From the NCBI GenBank assembly GCA_004369045.1, contig ML213505.1, positions 472,591 through 536,590 on the forward strand: a stretch of DNA of 64,000 nt, read 5' to 3'. Position 1 is the stretch's first letter. The number at the start of each line of letters is the position of its first letter. Made by a program: the position numbers and the translations under genes. The stretch is from Heliocybe sulcata. Lineage: Eukaryota; Basidiomycota; Agaricomycetes; Gloeophyllales; Gloeophyllaceae. The notes beneath the pieces were generated by a model, which had not been told where the DNA came from, did no database searches, and saw nothing but the letters and a program-made list of their open reading frames with translations. Below are positions 11,143 to 21,944 of this stretch, one piece after another.

Positions 11143-12361
11143 TCAGTATCGTCCGTCATCTTCTTGTCACCGTCATCATCTTCATCCTCGCTGCCATCGT
11201 CGTCCTTCTCCATCTTCTTCAAATACGGGTTGTCTGGGTCTGGAGCCGCCGAGGACCATACGAACTCGCTGAATTTAGGGTTTTCTCTATCATTCCGGTT
11301 AGAGACGATTCGCATGGTTTGACCAGTTCCTGGCGGCTACACGGGCGAGTCAGCACCCCCGCAGAGTGGAATTGGACAACAGATGTGGTTGGCTCACCCG
11401 TCGGCCCCTTGTCAGAGTCTGGATTGCTGGCTTTGGGCTTGGGGTGGGTCCTGGGGTTACTGGGCTAGCAGAAAATCTCCCAAGCTTGGCTGGTTCTTCG
11501 GGAAGGAACTTTGGGACGTCTTCTAGAGACTCGATAATGCCTTGGGCGTGCAAGAACTCTGCCGCGGGACTTCCGTCAGACGCCGAACCGAGACGACTAC
11601 ACGACGCACCTGGCGACCGGTATCGGAACGTGAATGTCACGTAGGATCCTGGGTTTTGCTTGTCATATGGTTGCACGCTGTATGTGTTGGGATGCTGGAG
11701 CCAGGTCTGTCTCTCTTCGCCGAAACTGCCGTGCTCCTTTCAGCCAAAGCCACCGAGCTCCGTGCCAGACTCTACGCACCCTACACAGTGATCGCCGACT
11801 TTCTGAGAGCCTTGCATTCTATCCGGCACTTGTCTAGGTTGATCAGATTGCTGCTCCTCCAGTCGCTGTACGCGTTTTATCTTTAGGGAGATGATCCCCA
11901 ACTGGCTTCTGGTCGCCGTACCGGCACTGCCCGTCTCTTCTTGTCCGCTCGTGGGTACTGGAAGGGCAAGACCTCCGGGGACACGCACCTGTCTCTGGAA
12001 CTTTGGAGAAGAGGAACGGTCTTTCTGTGCTGGGCCCGGTTCGGACTCCGTCTCTGTACGTCTCCCCTTCTCCGTTCAAGAATCTTCCAGCGGCCGTGAA
12101 CCCATCAAGAATAATGTATGCGGCCGTGTCGATCTTGCTTCCGTGGTCTTTCCAGTGCACGACGAATGGCTGTGGCGTCACCGGGGGCGCTATCAGGACT
12201 CGGAAAAGGCACACGGAACTTCAGGCGTTGCATACCTTGCCCTCGAAGCTGGGAATCCATGAAGTGACACGGTGCGTCTTGTTATCCACGGCCACCTCGA
12301 ATTCGGGCAGAACGCGTCCTTCGCAAGTGATCCAAGCAGAGAATCCTCGGTGGGCGACCAT
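11143..12361 (-). CDS. DUF7918-domain protein
   Basis: Function unknown; DUF7918 proteins are abundant in Agaricomycetes. ATG at 12359-12361 begins MVAHRGFSAWI, then VTSWIPSFEGK. Splicing at a GTATGC donor (about 12230) to a downstream acag gives PFVVHWKDHGSK, TAAYIILDG and DGVRTGPSTERPFLFSKV, the hallmark middle of the domain. Further exons give LGIISLKIKRVQR, then HCVG|FGEERQTW, PGSYVTFTFRYRS and FLHAQGII. An apparent in-frame TGA at 11740-11742 falls inside a 54-nt intron (GG|gtgcgt...gcag) that restores the reading frame, so the gene looks intact. A last exon (about 11280-11143) encodes ENPKFSEFVWSSAAPDPDN and a very acidic tail (DDDGSEDEDDDGD) before TGA. The last exon is joined by inference only. 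Confidence 0.7.
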
Positions 12362-12689
12362 GTTATCTTTAATGGCGGTGCGGGGTGCAGGCTCGTGGAA
12401 AAGTCGGGGAAGTTGGGCGGTCGGGTGTTTGGCGGTTATATCGCAAGAATCTTGTCTCAGGTGCTGGGTAAGCAAGACATGGGCAGTCGATGATTCCGTG
12501 TCGCGGGCGGTGATCGTTCCGCAAATTGTGGTATTGTGTGTCCTTGTGGGTCCACAAACCAACATCCACGTGGTTGCAAACAAGAGATCCACGACTCCCC
12601 AGACACGCTGTCTGCTCTTCATTGCTTGACTGATACTCAGGACATGAGCATATCATAAGGGAGACATTTGCCATTCCCAGAGGGCGAGT
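12362..12689. other. Upstream region of DUF7918 gene
   Basis: About 330 bp between the DUF7918 start codon and the first inverted repeat of the mobile-element nest. It presumably carries the gene's promoter. An open frame continues upstream of the chosen ATG on the minus strand but has no family motif. Confidence 0.45.
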
Positions 12690-12803
12690 AAGAGCGCCCA
12701 AAGTTCTCACGCCGTCGCTGGCGCTTCGCGTTACCGTAAACGGCAATTTCACCCAAAATGGCAGCTTCCCGAAGCCGATCGGGGACCGACTCGGACCTCT
12801 TTC
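12690..12803 (+). repeat. Inverted-repeat arm 1 (pairs with 14447-14468 and 15184-15295)
   Basis: The first 22 bp (12690-12711) are an exact reverse complement of 14447-14468. The wider ~113-bp segment is also an approximate (roughly 80% by eye) reverse complement of 15184-15295, sharing GCCCAAAGTTC, TTCCCGAAGCCGATCGG and AACTCGGAC/GACTCGGAC blocks. Read as a terminal inverted repeat of one or more DNA transposons whose interior is partly hidden by the N gap. Confidence 0.65.
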
Positions 12804-13948
12804 GGTATGGCAGCGGTATTTGATGTACATAGAAAATGGAGAACCAGTACTTCCCAGAGCACTGTAGTGTAGTGGGTTGGGTCTCATAGTGTATATCCTA
12901 TGCCCTCCGGGGGGTCCCTCGTTCAACTCCTACTGGTTGTACTTTTTCAGATTTTTTGGCCTGCCTCACAGCTAAGTCTACACCTCGGTAATTACCGGCC
13001 ATGGATGGTTTCATATATTTTGGTGCTGATGAGGCGGTATTCCTCAAAACGAGGCCCTACATACATTTTATATTTCTTTCATGTCATGAAGCTTTTTTCT
13101 GACAATTCTTCGTACCATTTCACTTGTATTTGATACCAAAATATCGCCTCCGGCATTCACCGGCTCGACATGTATCTTCATCATAGAGTAGAGAAAATTG
13201 TATTTATTGCTATATCCTTGGTTCCGTGTCTCTATACTTTTTGACTTGTAGAATATCGGCGCTGCGCGGCACACCGGACCCGATTCCCACCATAGGTATA
13301 GAAAAATGCTATGCCCCTACTGTTGGCGGATTAGAGTGCATTCACTAGGTTATTTACTGGAGAATTTGAGGAATATGGCTGCACGAGTTTTGGCATATGA
13401 TGACGCACCGGCTGGCTGGAGTTCTGGAACAGCCCCACTCTGCTCCATAACTAAGAAATCCTGGTAAATAATGTAGTGAATACACCATAATGGGTGCACT
13501 TCGCTTTGCTTTGACTGTGTGTCGGCACTACCCGCTGTTCTGACGGCAATGCCCGTCGAGTCTGGAACTGCGATGGCTCATGCGGACACTTCGCTGGCAC
13601 CATAAGTAGTACAATACTTCACTAAAATTCTTAGATGCCACACGGATCTGGCCAAATAGTGATAGTATTTTCACAAGGAAGATCAGAAATTATAAGTTTA
13701 ATATGATGTAGAAACTTCAATGATGCTCGTCCGCCACCGAACAAGGGCTCGCTTGCTCGGGTATTGGCCACATGAGCCTGTGGTAGGACAATACCGTAGT
13801 AATATTCCGGACTTGATCAGGCTTATTTCTCCACTACTCAATTTCTTAGAATATTCTTGCTAGTATGGTAGTAGAGTGTAAGGCCTGGGTACCTACGGAG
13901 GAGATAATTGCCTGTGTTGGTCAACTACTTAAAACAATAGACAACATG
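12804..13948. other. Interior of inverted-repeat element, no gene seen
   Basis: About 1.1 kb, A/T-richer than the flanking genes. Only short open frames without recognisable motifs. No transposase domain can be read up to the N gap. Confidence 0.5.
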
Positions 13949-14158
13949 NNNNNNNNNNNNNNNNNNNNNNNNNNNNNNNNNNNNNNNNNNNNNNNNNNNN
14001 NNNNNNNNNNNNNNNNNNNNNNNNNNNNNNNNNNNNNNNNNNNNNNNNNNNNNNNNNNNNNNNNNNNNNNNNNNNNNNNNNNNNNNNNNNNNNNNNNNNN
14101 NNNNNNNNNNNNNNNNNNNNNNNNNNNNNNNNNNNNNNNNNNNNNNNNNNNNNNNNNN
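13949..14158. other. Assembly gap (run of N)
   Basis: 210 consecutive N. It lies between the two 22-bp inverted repeats, consistent with a repeat that the assembler could not resolve. The true length is unknown. Confidence 0.99.
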
Positions 14159-14379
14159 GCCCAGCGAGAGAAATTTCAAATGATCACCATAAATAGTAGA
14201 AAAACATATATCGAAATGGTAATCTGAGCCCACTAAGGCAATTGCCCCTGTTGCCCAGGAACGAAGAGAGTCCATACCACTGAACTGATAACCGATTCTT
14301 GGGGAATCGGAACCAGGGTACTGTGCTTCAACATATGTACAGGAAAGGACGACCGGATCCTCAGCGATCTCCATCAGAG

Positions 14380-14631
14380 TCCATCACTTCTCACCCTGTG
14401 TGGCCAGCACTGATCTCCTGAGATCTTGAGACCGTGCTGACTAATCCGTGAGAACTTTGGGCGCTCTTGGGCGCCTTCCCAGAGCGGTTTGTGACTCGCA
14501 GTCAAATACATGATTTCTCAGGCCACCGCCATAAGGGCTAGCAAGTGTGCCCAAAGTTCTCACGGCTTAGTCAGCACGATCTGATGCTCTGAGGAGATCA
14601 GCGCTGGCTGCACAAGGAGAGAAGTGATGGA
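14380..14631. mobile_element. Self-complementary 252-bp MITE/foldback-like element
   Basis: The first ~85 bp (starting TCCATCACTTCTC) are an imperfect reverse complement of the last ~85 bp (ending GAGAAGTGATGGA), with about 80 bp of spacer between. Shared blocks include GCTGATCTCCT, GTGCTGACTAA and CGTGAGAACTTTGGG. No coding capacity. The inner ends of both arms carry the same CCCAAAGTTCTCACG core found at 12690 and 15290, linking it to the surrounding inverted repeats. No clear target-site duplication was found. Confidence 0.7.
14447..14468 (-). repeat. 22-bp exact inverted copy of 12690-12711
   Basis: CGTGAGAACTTTGGGCGCTC plus TT is the perfect reverse complement of 12690-12711. It overlaps the left arm of the 252-bp foldback element. 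It could be the right terminus of a ~1.78-kb element containing the N gap. Confidence 0.65.
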
Positions 14632-14771
14632 CCTCCAAACAGGGAGACCCGGAAATGGGTGACGGCCCGGGGGTTCAATGTATTAGTGCACGGTACCCTG
14701 CTCAGAAAGAACAAATATAAAACATATACGGAAGGACAGGTATTAGAAAGATAGGTCTGTAATGCAAAGCA

Positions 14772-14807
14772 AAATGACATAGGAAAGCAAAATTCCCTAT
14801 GTCATTT
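14772..14807. repeat. Short hairpin
   Basis: AAATGACATAGG (14772-14783) and CCCTATGTCATTT (ending 14807) are near-perfect reverse complements around an A-rich loop of about 11 nt. Function unknown; probably part of the decayed repeat nest. Confidence 0.55.
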
Positions 14808-15046
14808 AGATATAGCCGGATGCGGAACCGGGGACTGCCGGAGGCGAGTTTACACATAGAATACATTGAACTAGCGTGAGCAACTGAGTAGAAAGAGTCC
14901 TTATATCACTTAACAGGAAGACATGATTCATGTAAGTTTTATTGGAGGAACCCGTGCCTCAGCAGGACTGCTACATACAAGATTATCCCTAAACGGGAAA
15001 TACTGAGGGCGGGGACTTGGTCGCGAGCCCAGCCAAAAATGCAAAG

Positions 15047-15134
15047 AAAAGTGTATATGGCACGAATCGAACCTGTAAGCTCTAGAGTACGTATACTACA
15101 CATGTCAATGATACATCCATTACACCATGGTGTT
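15047..15134 (-). pseudogene. tRNA-like sequence with Pol III A and B boxes (tRNA pseudogene or SINE head)
   Basis: On the minus strand a box A-like TGGTGTAATGG (15117-15127) is followed by a box B-like GGTTCGATTCG (15063-15073), and a TTTT terminator-like run lies at about 15047-15050. Spacing is slightly longer than a plain tRNA. The T stem and acceptor stem do not pair, so I do not call a functional tRNA or an anticodon. Confidence 0.35.
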
Positions 15135-15183
15135 CTTGGGAGCCAAGATTTTTTAATGTATATATTCATCTGCATACCCACTG

Positions 15184-15295
15184 CTGAAAGAGGAGTCCGA
15201 GTTGGTCGCCGATCGGCTTCGGGAAGTTGCCATTTCGGGAGAATTGCCGATTGCGGTAACACGAAGCACTAGCGATGGCGTGTGAACTTTGGGCA
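15184..15295 (-). repeat. Inverted-repeat arm, pairs with 12690-12803
   Basis: The reverse complement aligns to 12691-12803 over its whole length with scattered mismatches and one or two single-base indels. Ends in the same GCCCAAAGTTC motif. It may mark the outer right end of a 2.6-kb element or a second, solo family member. Confidence 0.6.
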
Positions 15296-15495
15296 GTCTT
15301 GCTAGCCCGCCGTAAGCGGGAACGGAGTATATACTAAACTGGTAGAAGTAGAACTCACTCGGAAAACTCCAACTTCTACCAGGACATATCGAGCCACGTG
15401 GCTCCCAGTCCGTTGCATACCTTTAGTGGACCAACCCGGACCCTAACCAGCCGAGGGGTTCCCCCCCGGACCCCCCTTAAAGATATCCCGTAATC

Positions 15496-15806
15496 TGTTG
15501 AGAATGTTCTATATTTAGTAACAGTCTCGACGTCATTCCGGCAACACCCGGAAGTGGAGTAAGCGGAGTAGAGTGACATCATTAGGATGTACGCTTAGTC
15601 ATAGCTTAGTCATAGTATTACATCATACTGTGGATAGCTCCACATGACGTCATACTTCCCAGTAGTCTAGCTACATGTATATATAGCCCGCCCATTAGGG
15701 GCTGAATATTAAGGTCAATTCTATATCGCATCCGTTAGCTACTCTAAGCTTTCATAACCAGAGGTGAGACAGAGCACGCACTGCTAGTGCTGCAGTCTCT
15801 TCAACA
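15496..15806 (+). repeat. 5' LTR of copia element
   Basis: 311 bp, TGTTG...CAACA termini, near-identical to 21071-21381. A TATATATAG box near 15677 and a GGGGCTGAATATT block could be the U3 promoter region. Internal short duplication CTTAGTCATAG. Confidence 0.95.
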
Positions 15807-15818
15807 GGTTATGAGCCC
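15807..15818 (+). other. Primer-binding site, half-tRNA-iMet type
   Basis: GGTTATGAGCCC directly after the 5' LTR is complementary to the anticodon stem-loop region of initiator tRNA-Met (contains CAT anticodon context). Priming by an internal tRNA-iMet fragment is known for copia elements. Confidence 0.7.
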
Positions 15819-18800
15819 AAAGTGACGCTGAGCCACGCGATTATCCGCCTGCAGCTCATGCGACGCTTTGCTCATCTCATAGCATCGCCTGCAAAGGCTT
15901 GATGCTGGAGGAGCGCGCGACCCGGGTTGAGCCTTGCTCCCTGGATACCGCACGCTGAACCCCATGAAGGAGTCTACAGCATGAAGTGCTGCGCGCCTTT
16001 TCGGCTGCATTGCATTTCATGACGTACTGATGAGTTTCTTCGCAGATTCTCATCGCTCCTCAACATGTCGAACCAACTCGTTCAGCTCGTCCCCGTTCTC
16101 GACGGCAGCAACTGGGCCAACTGGTCCCACCAGATGGAGTCCTATCTCCTGTCCCAGGGCCTCTGGTCCATCGTCTCCGGCATGTCTACTCAGCCTTCGC
16201 CTGTCGCTGGTGACGGCGCTGCTGAGTGCGAAGCCCAGATCGCTGAATGGCTCGAGAAGGACGGCAGGGCTTGCGGCAACATTCGTCTTCGCTGCTCGCC
16301 CTCCGTCGCTGTCCTGATCAAGGACAAGACCACTGCCAAGGACACTTGGGACATGCTTAAGGCCATGTATTCGGCCATGAGCATCGCTGCCATCTATAAC
16401 GAGCTCAAGGCTGCTCTCGGTTTGAAGATTCCCACGAATGAGCACCCCGCCGCCGCCTTTGCTAAGCTCAATCAACACTTCGATAAGCTGAGTGAGGCTA
16501 AGCAGGAGATCCCCTCTCTGCTCCAGGTGCTCATCGCTCTTCATGCAGCCCCTCCTCGCTATGACTCGGTTGTACAGGTGACTCTCCAGTCCCACAGGGA
16601 GATGACCCTCGACGTCGCCGCTGTCCACTCCGCCATCACGCTGGCCTGGGAGCAGTCCCAAGGCAAGAAGATGAGCGGTGCTCCTACCGCGTCTAAGATT
16701 TCTGCTGTAAAGCGGAAGTCTGGTGATCCGTCTTTCCAGTCGCAACAGCAGCAGCAACCGTTTAACAACGGTGGCAGCGCGTCCTCTGGGAAGAAGAAGC
16801 ACAACAACCGTTCTAAGCACTCGGGTCGCAACAGGCAGGAGCATGCGCACGCGCACTTTGCGTCCACAGTCGCTCTGCCCGCTCCGACTACCCATCACGT
16901 TCTCAACATCACGCCCACTGGCAGCAGTGTTCGAGAAGTGAGGGAAGGTCCTGCCGCGCACACTCCTGGGACCGCTTTCCGTGACAATGGTGAGCGCCCC
17001 AATGAGCATACTCACAAGGCCTTTGACCTTGCGCGCAGGATGGGCATTGAGCCTACTCTCCAGCAAGTCAAGATGCTGGATGAGGTTGTCAGAACCACCC
17101 CTTTGGTCAAACCTCTCGATCTTAGGGCGCGTATTTCCTCTCCTGAGCCTAGCGCTCGGATTGAGGAGGTTCTCGATGATGACCGCTTTGGACCGGATGC
17201 TGGCACTGAATCGGACGACAGTCGTGCCTCCAAGCGCTTGAAGCTCGCTGATCGCATCGAGCCTATGGAGGTCAACAATACTCCTGTGGAGGAGGACGAC
17301 CTCATTAGCCTCGGCGATGATCTCGATGATGAGATCGCTGGCATCGCTGGCATCTATGAGGAGTACAGGCAAGTACCCTCTTCCCTTACTCAGGATACAG
17401 ACTGTGCTGACTCGCTTTGTACAGCCACATGTAAAAGCGTAGTTAGATTAGAGCTCAGTCCTGTAGTCCTGAATGAAATATTTTGTCCCCACTCGCAAAC
17501 TTATGCTGCATGTGCAAAATGTAAGGGAGAGAGGAAAGCCTTGTACGACAGCCATATCTGGCTATTAGACTCCGGTGCTTCTATGCACTTTACGTTCGCA
17601 TTAGACGACTTCATTGAGTATGAAAAACTCGCGAAACCTATTCACGTATCTACCGCAAATGGTTCTGCTCATGTTGTCAGTTGGGGAGCAGTAATGCTCA
17701 AATATTATATTCGGGATTTAGCTGACGATACAACTCACTTATATCCTGTTTATCACATTCCCGACCTTCATACACGTCTAATCGGCATGGGGGTACTTCT
17801 CCAAGATGGACTCATTGTGCGCGGTAATTCGCAGTGCATTGAGTTAAAAGAACAGCAAGCGCGAGATCCGCTGTTTGCGTTCTACCCATGCTTTCCTGGC
17901 GACACAATTTATGTGATCACTTCAGTACCTGCAAGTCGTGCAGCTAGCGCGTTCCAAACGATTTATAAGATCAATTACGGAACGATGCATCGTCGTCTCG
18001 GACATCCTTCCAAGGAAGTCTTGAAGCACGCTCGGAAACATACTGAAGGATTTCCTTCTGATGTCGAGCTTCCCCATGATGAGCCGATATGCCCTGGATG
18101 TGCTGAGGGCAAAATGCCTTCTAAGTCATTTCCGCCATCCACTAAACGGGCTTCTTCGCCTTTCGAGTTAATCCATTCGGATCTCAAGGCTTACCCCGTT
18201 GACTCCTACCACAAATTTAAGTGGAGCATCACATTCATCGATGATTTTACGTCGTATGCATGGGTCGTACATATGCGCGTTAAATCCGCAGCAATTGTAA
18301 AGACCAAGCAATTTATTGCACTTGTCAAAAATCAATTTGGCAAGAGCATTAAAGAATGGATGTCTGATGCAGGGGGAGAATATAAGTCTGATGTGTTTAT
18401 TAAAATGCTTCAGGACGAGGGCATTAAAATTCGCCAAAGCGCGCCGCATACCCCTCAACAAAACGGCCACGCTGAGCGATTTAATCGGACTCTCATGGAT
18501 AAGGCGCAAGCAATGCGTCTGGAAGCTTGCCTACCTCAATCCTGGTGGGAATTTGCAGTAGATCATGCCGTGCACCTGTATAACAGGACGCCTATGCAAC
18601 GACTCGATTGGCATACACCTTATGAGTTATTGCACGGTAAAATCCCAGATATTAGCCACCTGCGTACCTTTGGTTGCGGGGCTTATGTCTATCTACCTGC
18701 AGATGTCAGAATCAATAAGTTATCGCCTAAATCTGAGCTGATGACTTATATTGGAATTCCTGATGGCGGCGCTGGATATAAATTCATGCACGCCAATAAC

Positions 18801-21070
18801 TCTATCGTCATTCAGTCAACTGCACTGTTTGATGAAGCAATGTTTCCACGTTGCTCGGACTCTAGGAAACATCCACATATGAGGCTGCAGACTGCGCCAC
18901 CTTCAGCTGAGACTGAACCACCCGTTCCTGATTTATGGATCAATAGTGAGGATTTTCTTCCTCAACCTCCCAAACCTTCCGAAAAGAGGTCTGGCAATCA
19001 GGGTGACGATCCTGAGGTGCAACAGCCTGCGCACCAGCCAAACCCGCCTTCTCCTCCACCGGGAGAGCCGCAGGTACCACCCGTACCGCTGCGTCGCTCT
19101 GGATGAGAAAGGACCGCACCATCCCGACCGGGGAATGCCTACGGTGATAAGCGGAATCCCGTAGAGCAGTTCAAAGACGTTGAGAATGAGAGAAAGTGGA
19201 AACAGCTTGTTGGCGAACCGAGTCGCACTCGTTCGACCACCAAAGCTAGGCAGCAAATACAGGTTCCCAGACCTAGTTCTGCGCCGCAACCACCTCGTGA
19301 CCACTCTCCTCAACCCCCGGACGCTCCTGAACAAGGGGGAGCGAACTCTGACCAACCATCTGAAGAAGAGGTTGAAGGGATATTGGTGGCAAAATTATGC
19401 CGGGAAGGGGGAGTTAAATTGGCGGAATATTTGCTTATGAAGGCGATTCCTGCCGACGATCCTGATACGTCCAATGTCAGAGAGTGGACTTTCCGCGATA
19501 TCCTGCACTTAAAACCTAGAGCGCAGAAGGAATGGAAGGCTGCATGTCATGAAGAGTTGGATGCACTTCATCGGCGCAAAGTCTTTAAGCTGGTTGATCG
19601 TCCGAAAGGACGTAAAGTCATCAAGTCTTGCTGGGTTTTCGACGTCAAGACTGATGGTCGGAAATGGGCACGTCTTGTTGCCAAAGGCTTTTCACAGGTC
19701 GAGGGTTTAGACTACGACCAGATATTCTCACCAGTTGTACATTTTGAGACTGTCCGCCTCATGCTGGCTTTGGCCACATTAGAGGATTGGTACATTACTG
19801 GACTCAACGTATGTAACGCCTACCTTTATGGCGAACTGGAAGAGGAGATCTATATGGAACAGCCGGAAGGCTTTGCCGTGAAAGGCCAAGAGCACAAAGT
19901 CTGTCGGCTACTGTGTGCTCTTTACGGACTTAAACAAGCAGGGCTTGCATGGTGGCGCACCCTGAATCAGTCCATGGTTGATTTGGGCTGTAAACGCCTA
20001 GTCACCGATGCCGGCATATTTACCTACAAGACGGATGATGGCTGATTGGTCATTATCATTGTCTATGTAGATGATGCACTTTTCTGCGGAAAAGACAGAT
20101 CCCTTGTCACTGACATTAAGTCGCGATTTATGAAGAAATGGGAATGCAGGGACCTTGGCGATGTCAAGGAATTCTTATGCATGCACATTATGAGACAAGG
20201 CAGACAGATACATCTCGATCAAGTCGCCTATCTCAATAAAGTGCTAGTGCGTTGTGGAATGCAGAATGCTAAGTCTGCACAGACTCCACTCCCTGCAGGC
20301 TATCGCCCTGAGGCCAATACCGGCCTGGTCGATCCTGTTCTTCGTAGCAGGTTCCAGTCTGTAATCGGTTCCTTGCTGTATCTTATGCTCGGAACCAGAC
20401 CGGATATCAGTTACGCGGTGACCAAGTTAGCGCAATTTGCCGCTAATCCTTCTAAGGACCACCTCGAGAAAGCGCTTTATATTTGCCACTATCTCATTGG
20501 TACTAGGAACTATACACTTGTCTATGACGGCGCTAGTAGTCTTGGTCTCTCTGCATGTTCTGACTCAGATTGGGCATCTGACCCTAATACGAGACGGTCA
20601 CAGACAGGCTTCTTCTTGAAGCTAGCGAACGGAGCTTTCAGTTGGCAATCCAGAGCGCAGAAAACTGTTGCACTGTCATCCACTGAAGCCGAGTACATGG
20701 CGGTCAGCGACTGCAGCCGCCAAGTCGTTTGGATCAAGCAGCTCTTCAAAGAGCTCGGATACAACCTCGGCCCGCTCCCAATCTGCGCGGATAATCAAGG
20801 ATCTATTTTCCTTGGATCCAACCCTGTGACTGAGCAAAGGTCTAAGCACATTGACATTCGCTATCACTACATCAGGGAAGTCATCGAGAATAAAGATGTT
20901 GAAGTCTTCTTTATCGATGGCAATGACAATCCCGCAGACATGTTCACCAAAAACCTGGGTCATGTCAAATTCCTGCAGTTCAGAGCGCAACTTGGACTTA
21001 AGTTCTATAAACAGAACTTATATACATCACGCTTGCGTGCGCGATATTCGCCACACTTAGCGAGGGGGAG

Positions 21071-21381
21071 TGTTGAGAATGTTCTATATTTAGTAACAGT
21101 CTCGACATCATTCCGGCAACACCCGGAAGTGGAGTAAGCGGAGTAGAGTGACATCATTAGGATGTACGCTTAGTCATAGCTTAGTCATAGTATTACATCA
21201 TACTGTGGATAGCTCCACATGACGTCATACTTCCCAGTAGTCTAGCTACATGTATATATAGCCCGCCCATTAGGGGCTGAATATTAAGGTCAATTCTATA
21301 TCGCATCCGTTAGCTACTCTAAGCTTTCATAACCAGAGGTGAGACAGAGCACGCACTGCTAGTGCTGCGGTCTCTTCAACA
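21071..21381 (+). repeat. 3' LTR of copia element
   Basis: 311 bp, same termini as the 5' LTR. A purine-rich GCGAGGGGGAG tract immediately upstream is the expected polypurine tract. Confidence 0.95.
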
Positions 21382-21944
21382 TAATCCTCATCTAACCGCA
21401 CACCCTATCCCGACTCTAACCACCAACCTTAACCAACCCGGGGGGTGCCCCCCCGGACCCCCCGCTAACCCAGACCCTAACTATTCGGGCGGGGGCGCGA
21501 TGTTTGGTGCGAGCTCATGGTGCCCGGGTGGCTGTGGCACAAGCGGTGCAGACGGCGAGAAAGTGTGGCGGAGTTCTACCAAAAGTCGGTAGTCTGGTAG
21601 AAGTCGACGCTCGGGCCGAGAATTTCCGACTTCTACTTCTACCAGTTTAGTAGCCCCTCGCGGGAACGCAAGCGGACCCATTGTTATACTAGCACCATTC
21701 AGTTCTCCCACTCAAAATATAGAACAGAGCACTAGTATGAAGACATGTCATCTACAAGTTTCCTGTAAGTTCACAAATGCGCTTGCCAGGCGTGGCTGAA
21801 TCCCATGTGGCGTCGATGCCACAGCATGTGTGACGTGAAATCGCGCTACGTCACGCGTCGTGAATGTTTCGGCTACTCCGAGTCCCCGCTGGCGCGTATA
21901 CGCCATTGACACTTCCCCGACTTCCTTGCTCAACTGCAGTCAAG

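Larger units (their letters stand above)
15496..21381 (+). mobile_element. Ty1/copia LTR retrotransposon, nearly full length
   Basis: A 5.9-kb element with two 311-bp LTRs that differ at only about two positions by eye, so the insertion is recent. A 5-bp target-site duplication TAATC flanks it (15491-15495 and 21382-21386). Parts in copia order: gag of the UBN2 type (about 16.06-17.35 kb), aspartic protease (about 17.55 kb), integrase with zinc-binding and catalytic core (about 17.95-18.9 kb), reverse transcriptase (about 19.5-20.2 kb) and RNase H (about 20.5-20.95 kb). The polyprotein is not continuous; it looks broken in about two places, so this copy is a recently arrived but defective fossil. 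Integrase preceding reverse transcriptase is diagnostic of copia rather than gypsy. Confidence 0.93.
15333..21651. mobile_element. Foldback/MITE-like element (~430 bp) split by a copia insertion
   Basis: The outer ends ACTAAACTGGTAGAAGTAGA (from 15333) and its reverse complement (ending 21651) form an inverted repeat. Each end also folds on itself: CTGGTAGAAG...CTTCTACCAG at 15339-15380 and again near 21595-21645. Removing the LTR element and one copy of its 5-bp target duplication leaves about 428 bp. The interior carries G/C-rich palindromes (GGGGGGTGCCCCCC near 21440 and a related block near 15460) and CCCTAAC-type motifs. Non-coding, therefore probably a non-autonomous DNA element older than the insertion inside it. 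Confidence 0.6.

Noticed and set aside
16050-17372. Long antisense open frame across the copia gag region
   Set aside because: Codon bias of the sense strand keeps the antisense frame open; no domain is recognisable.
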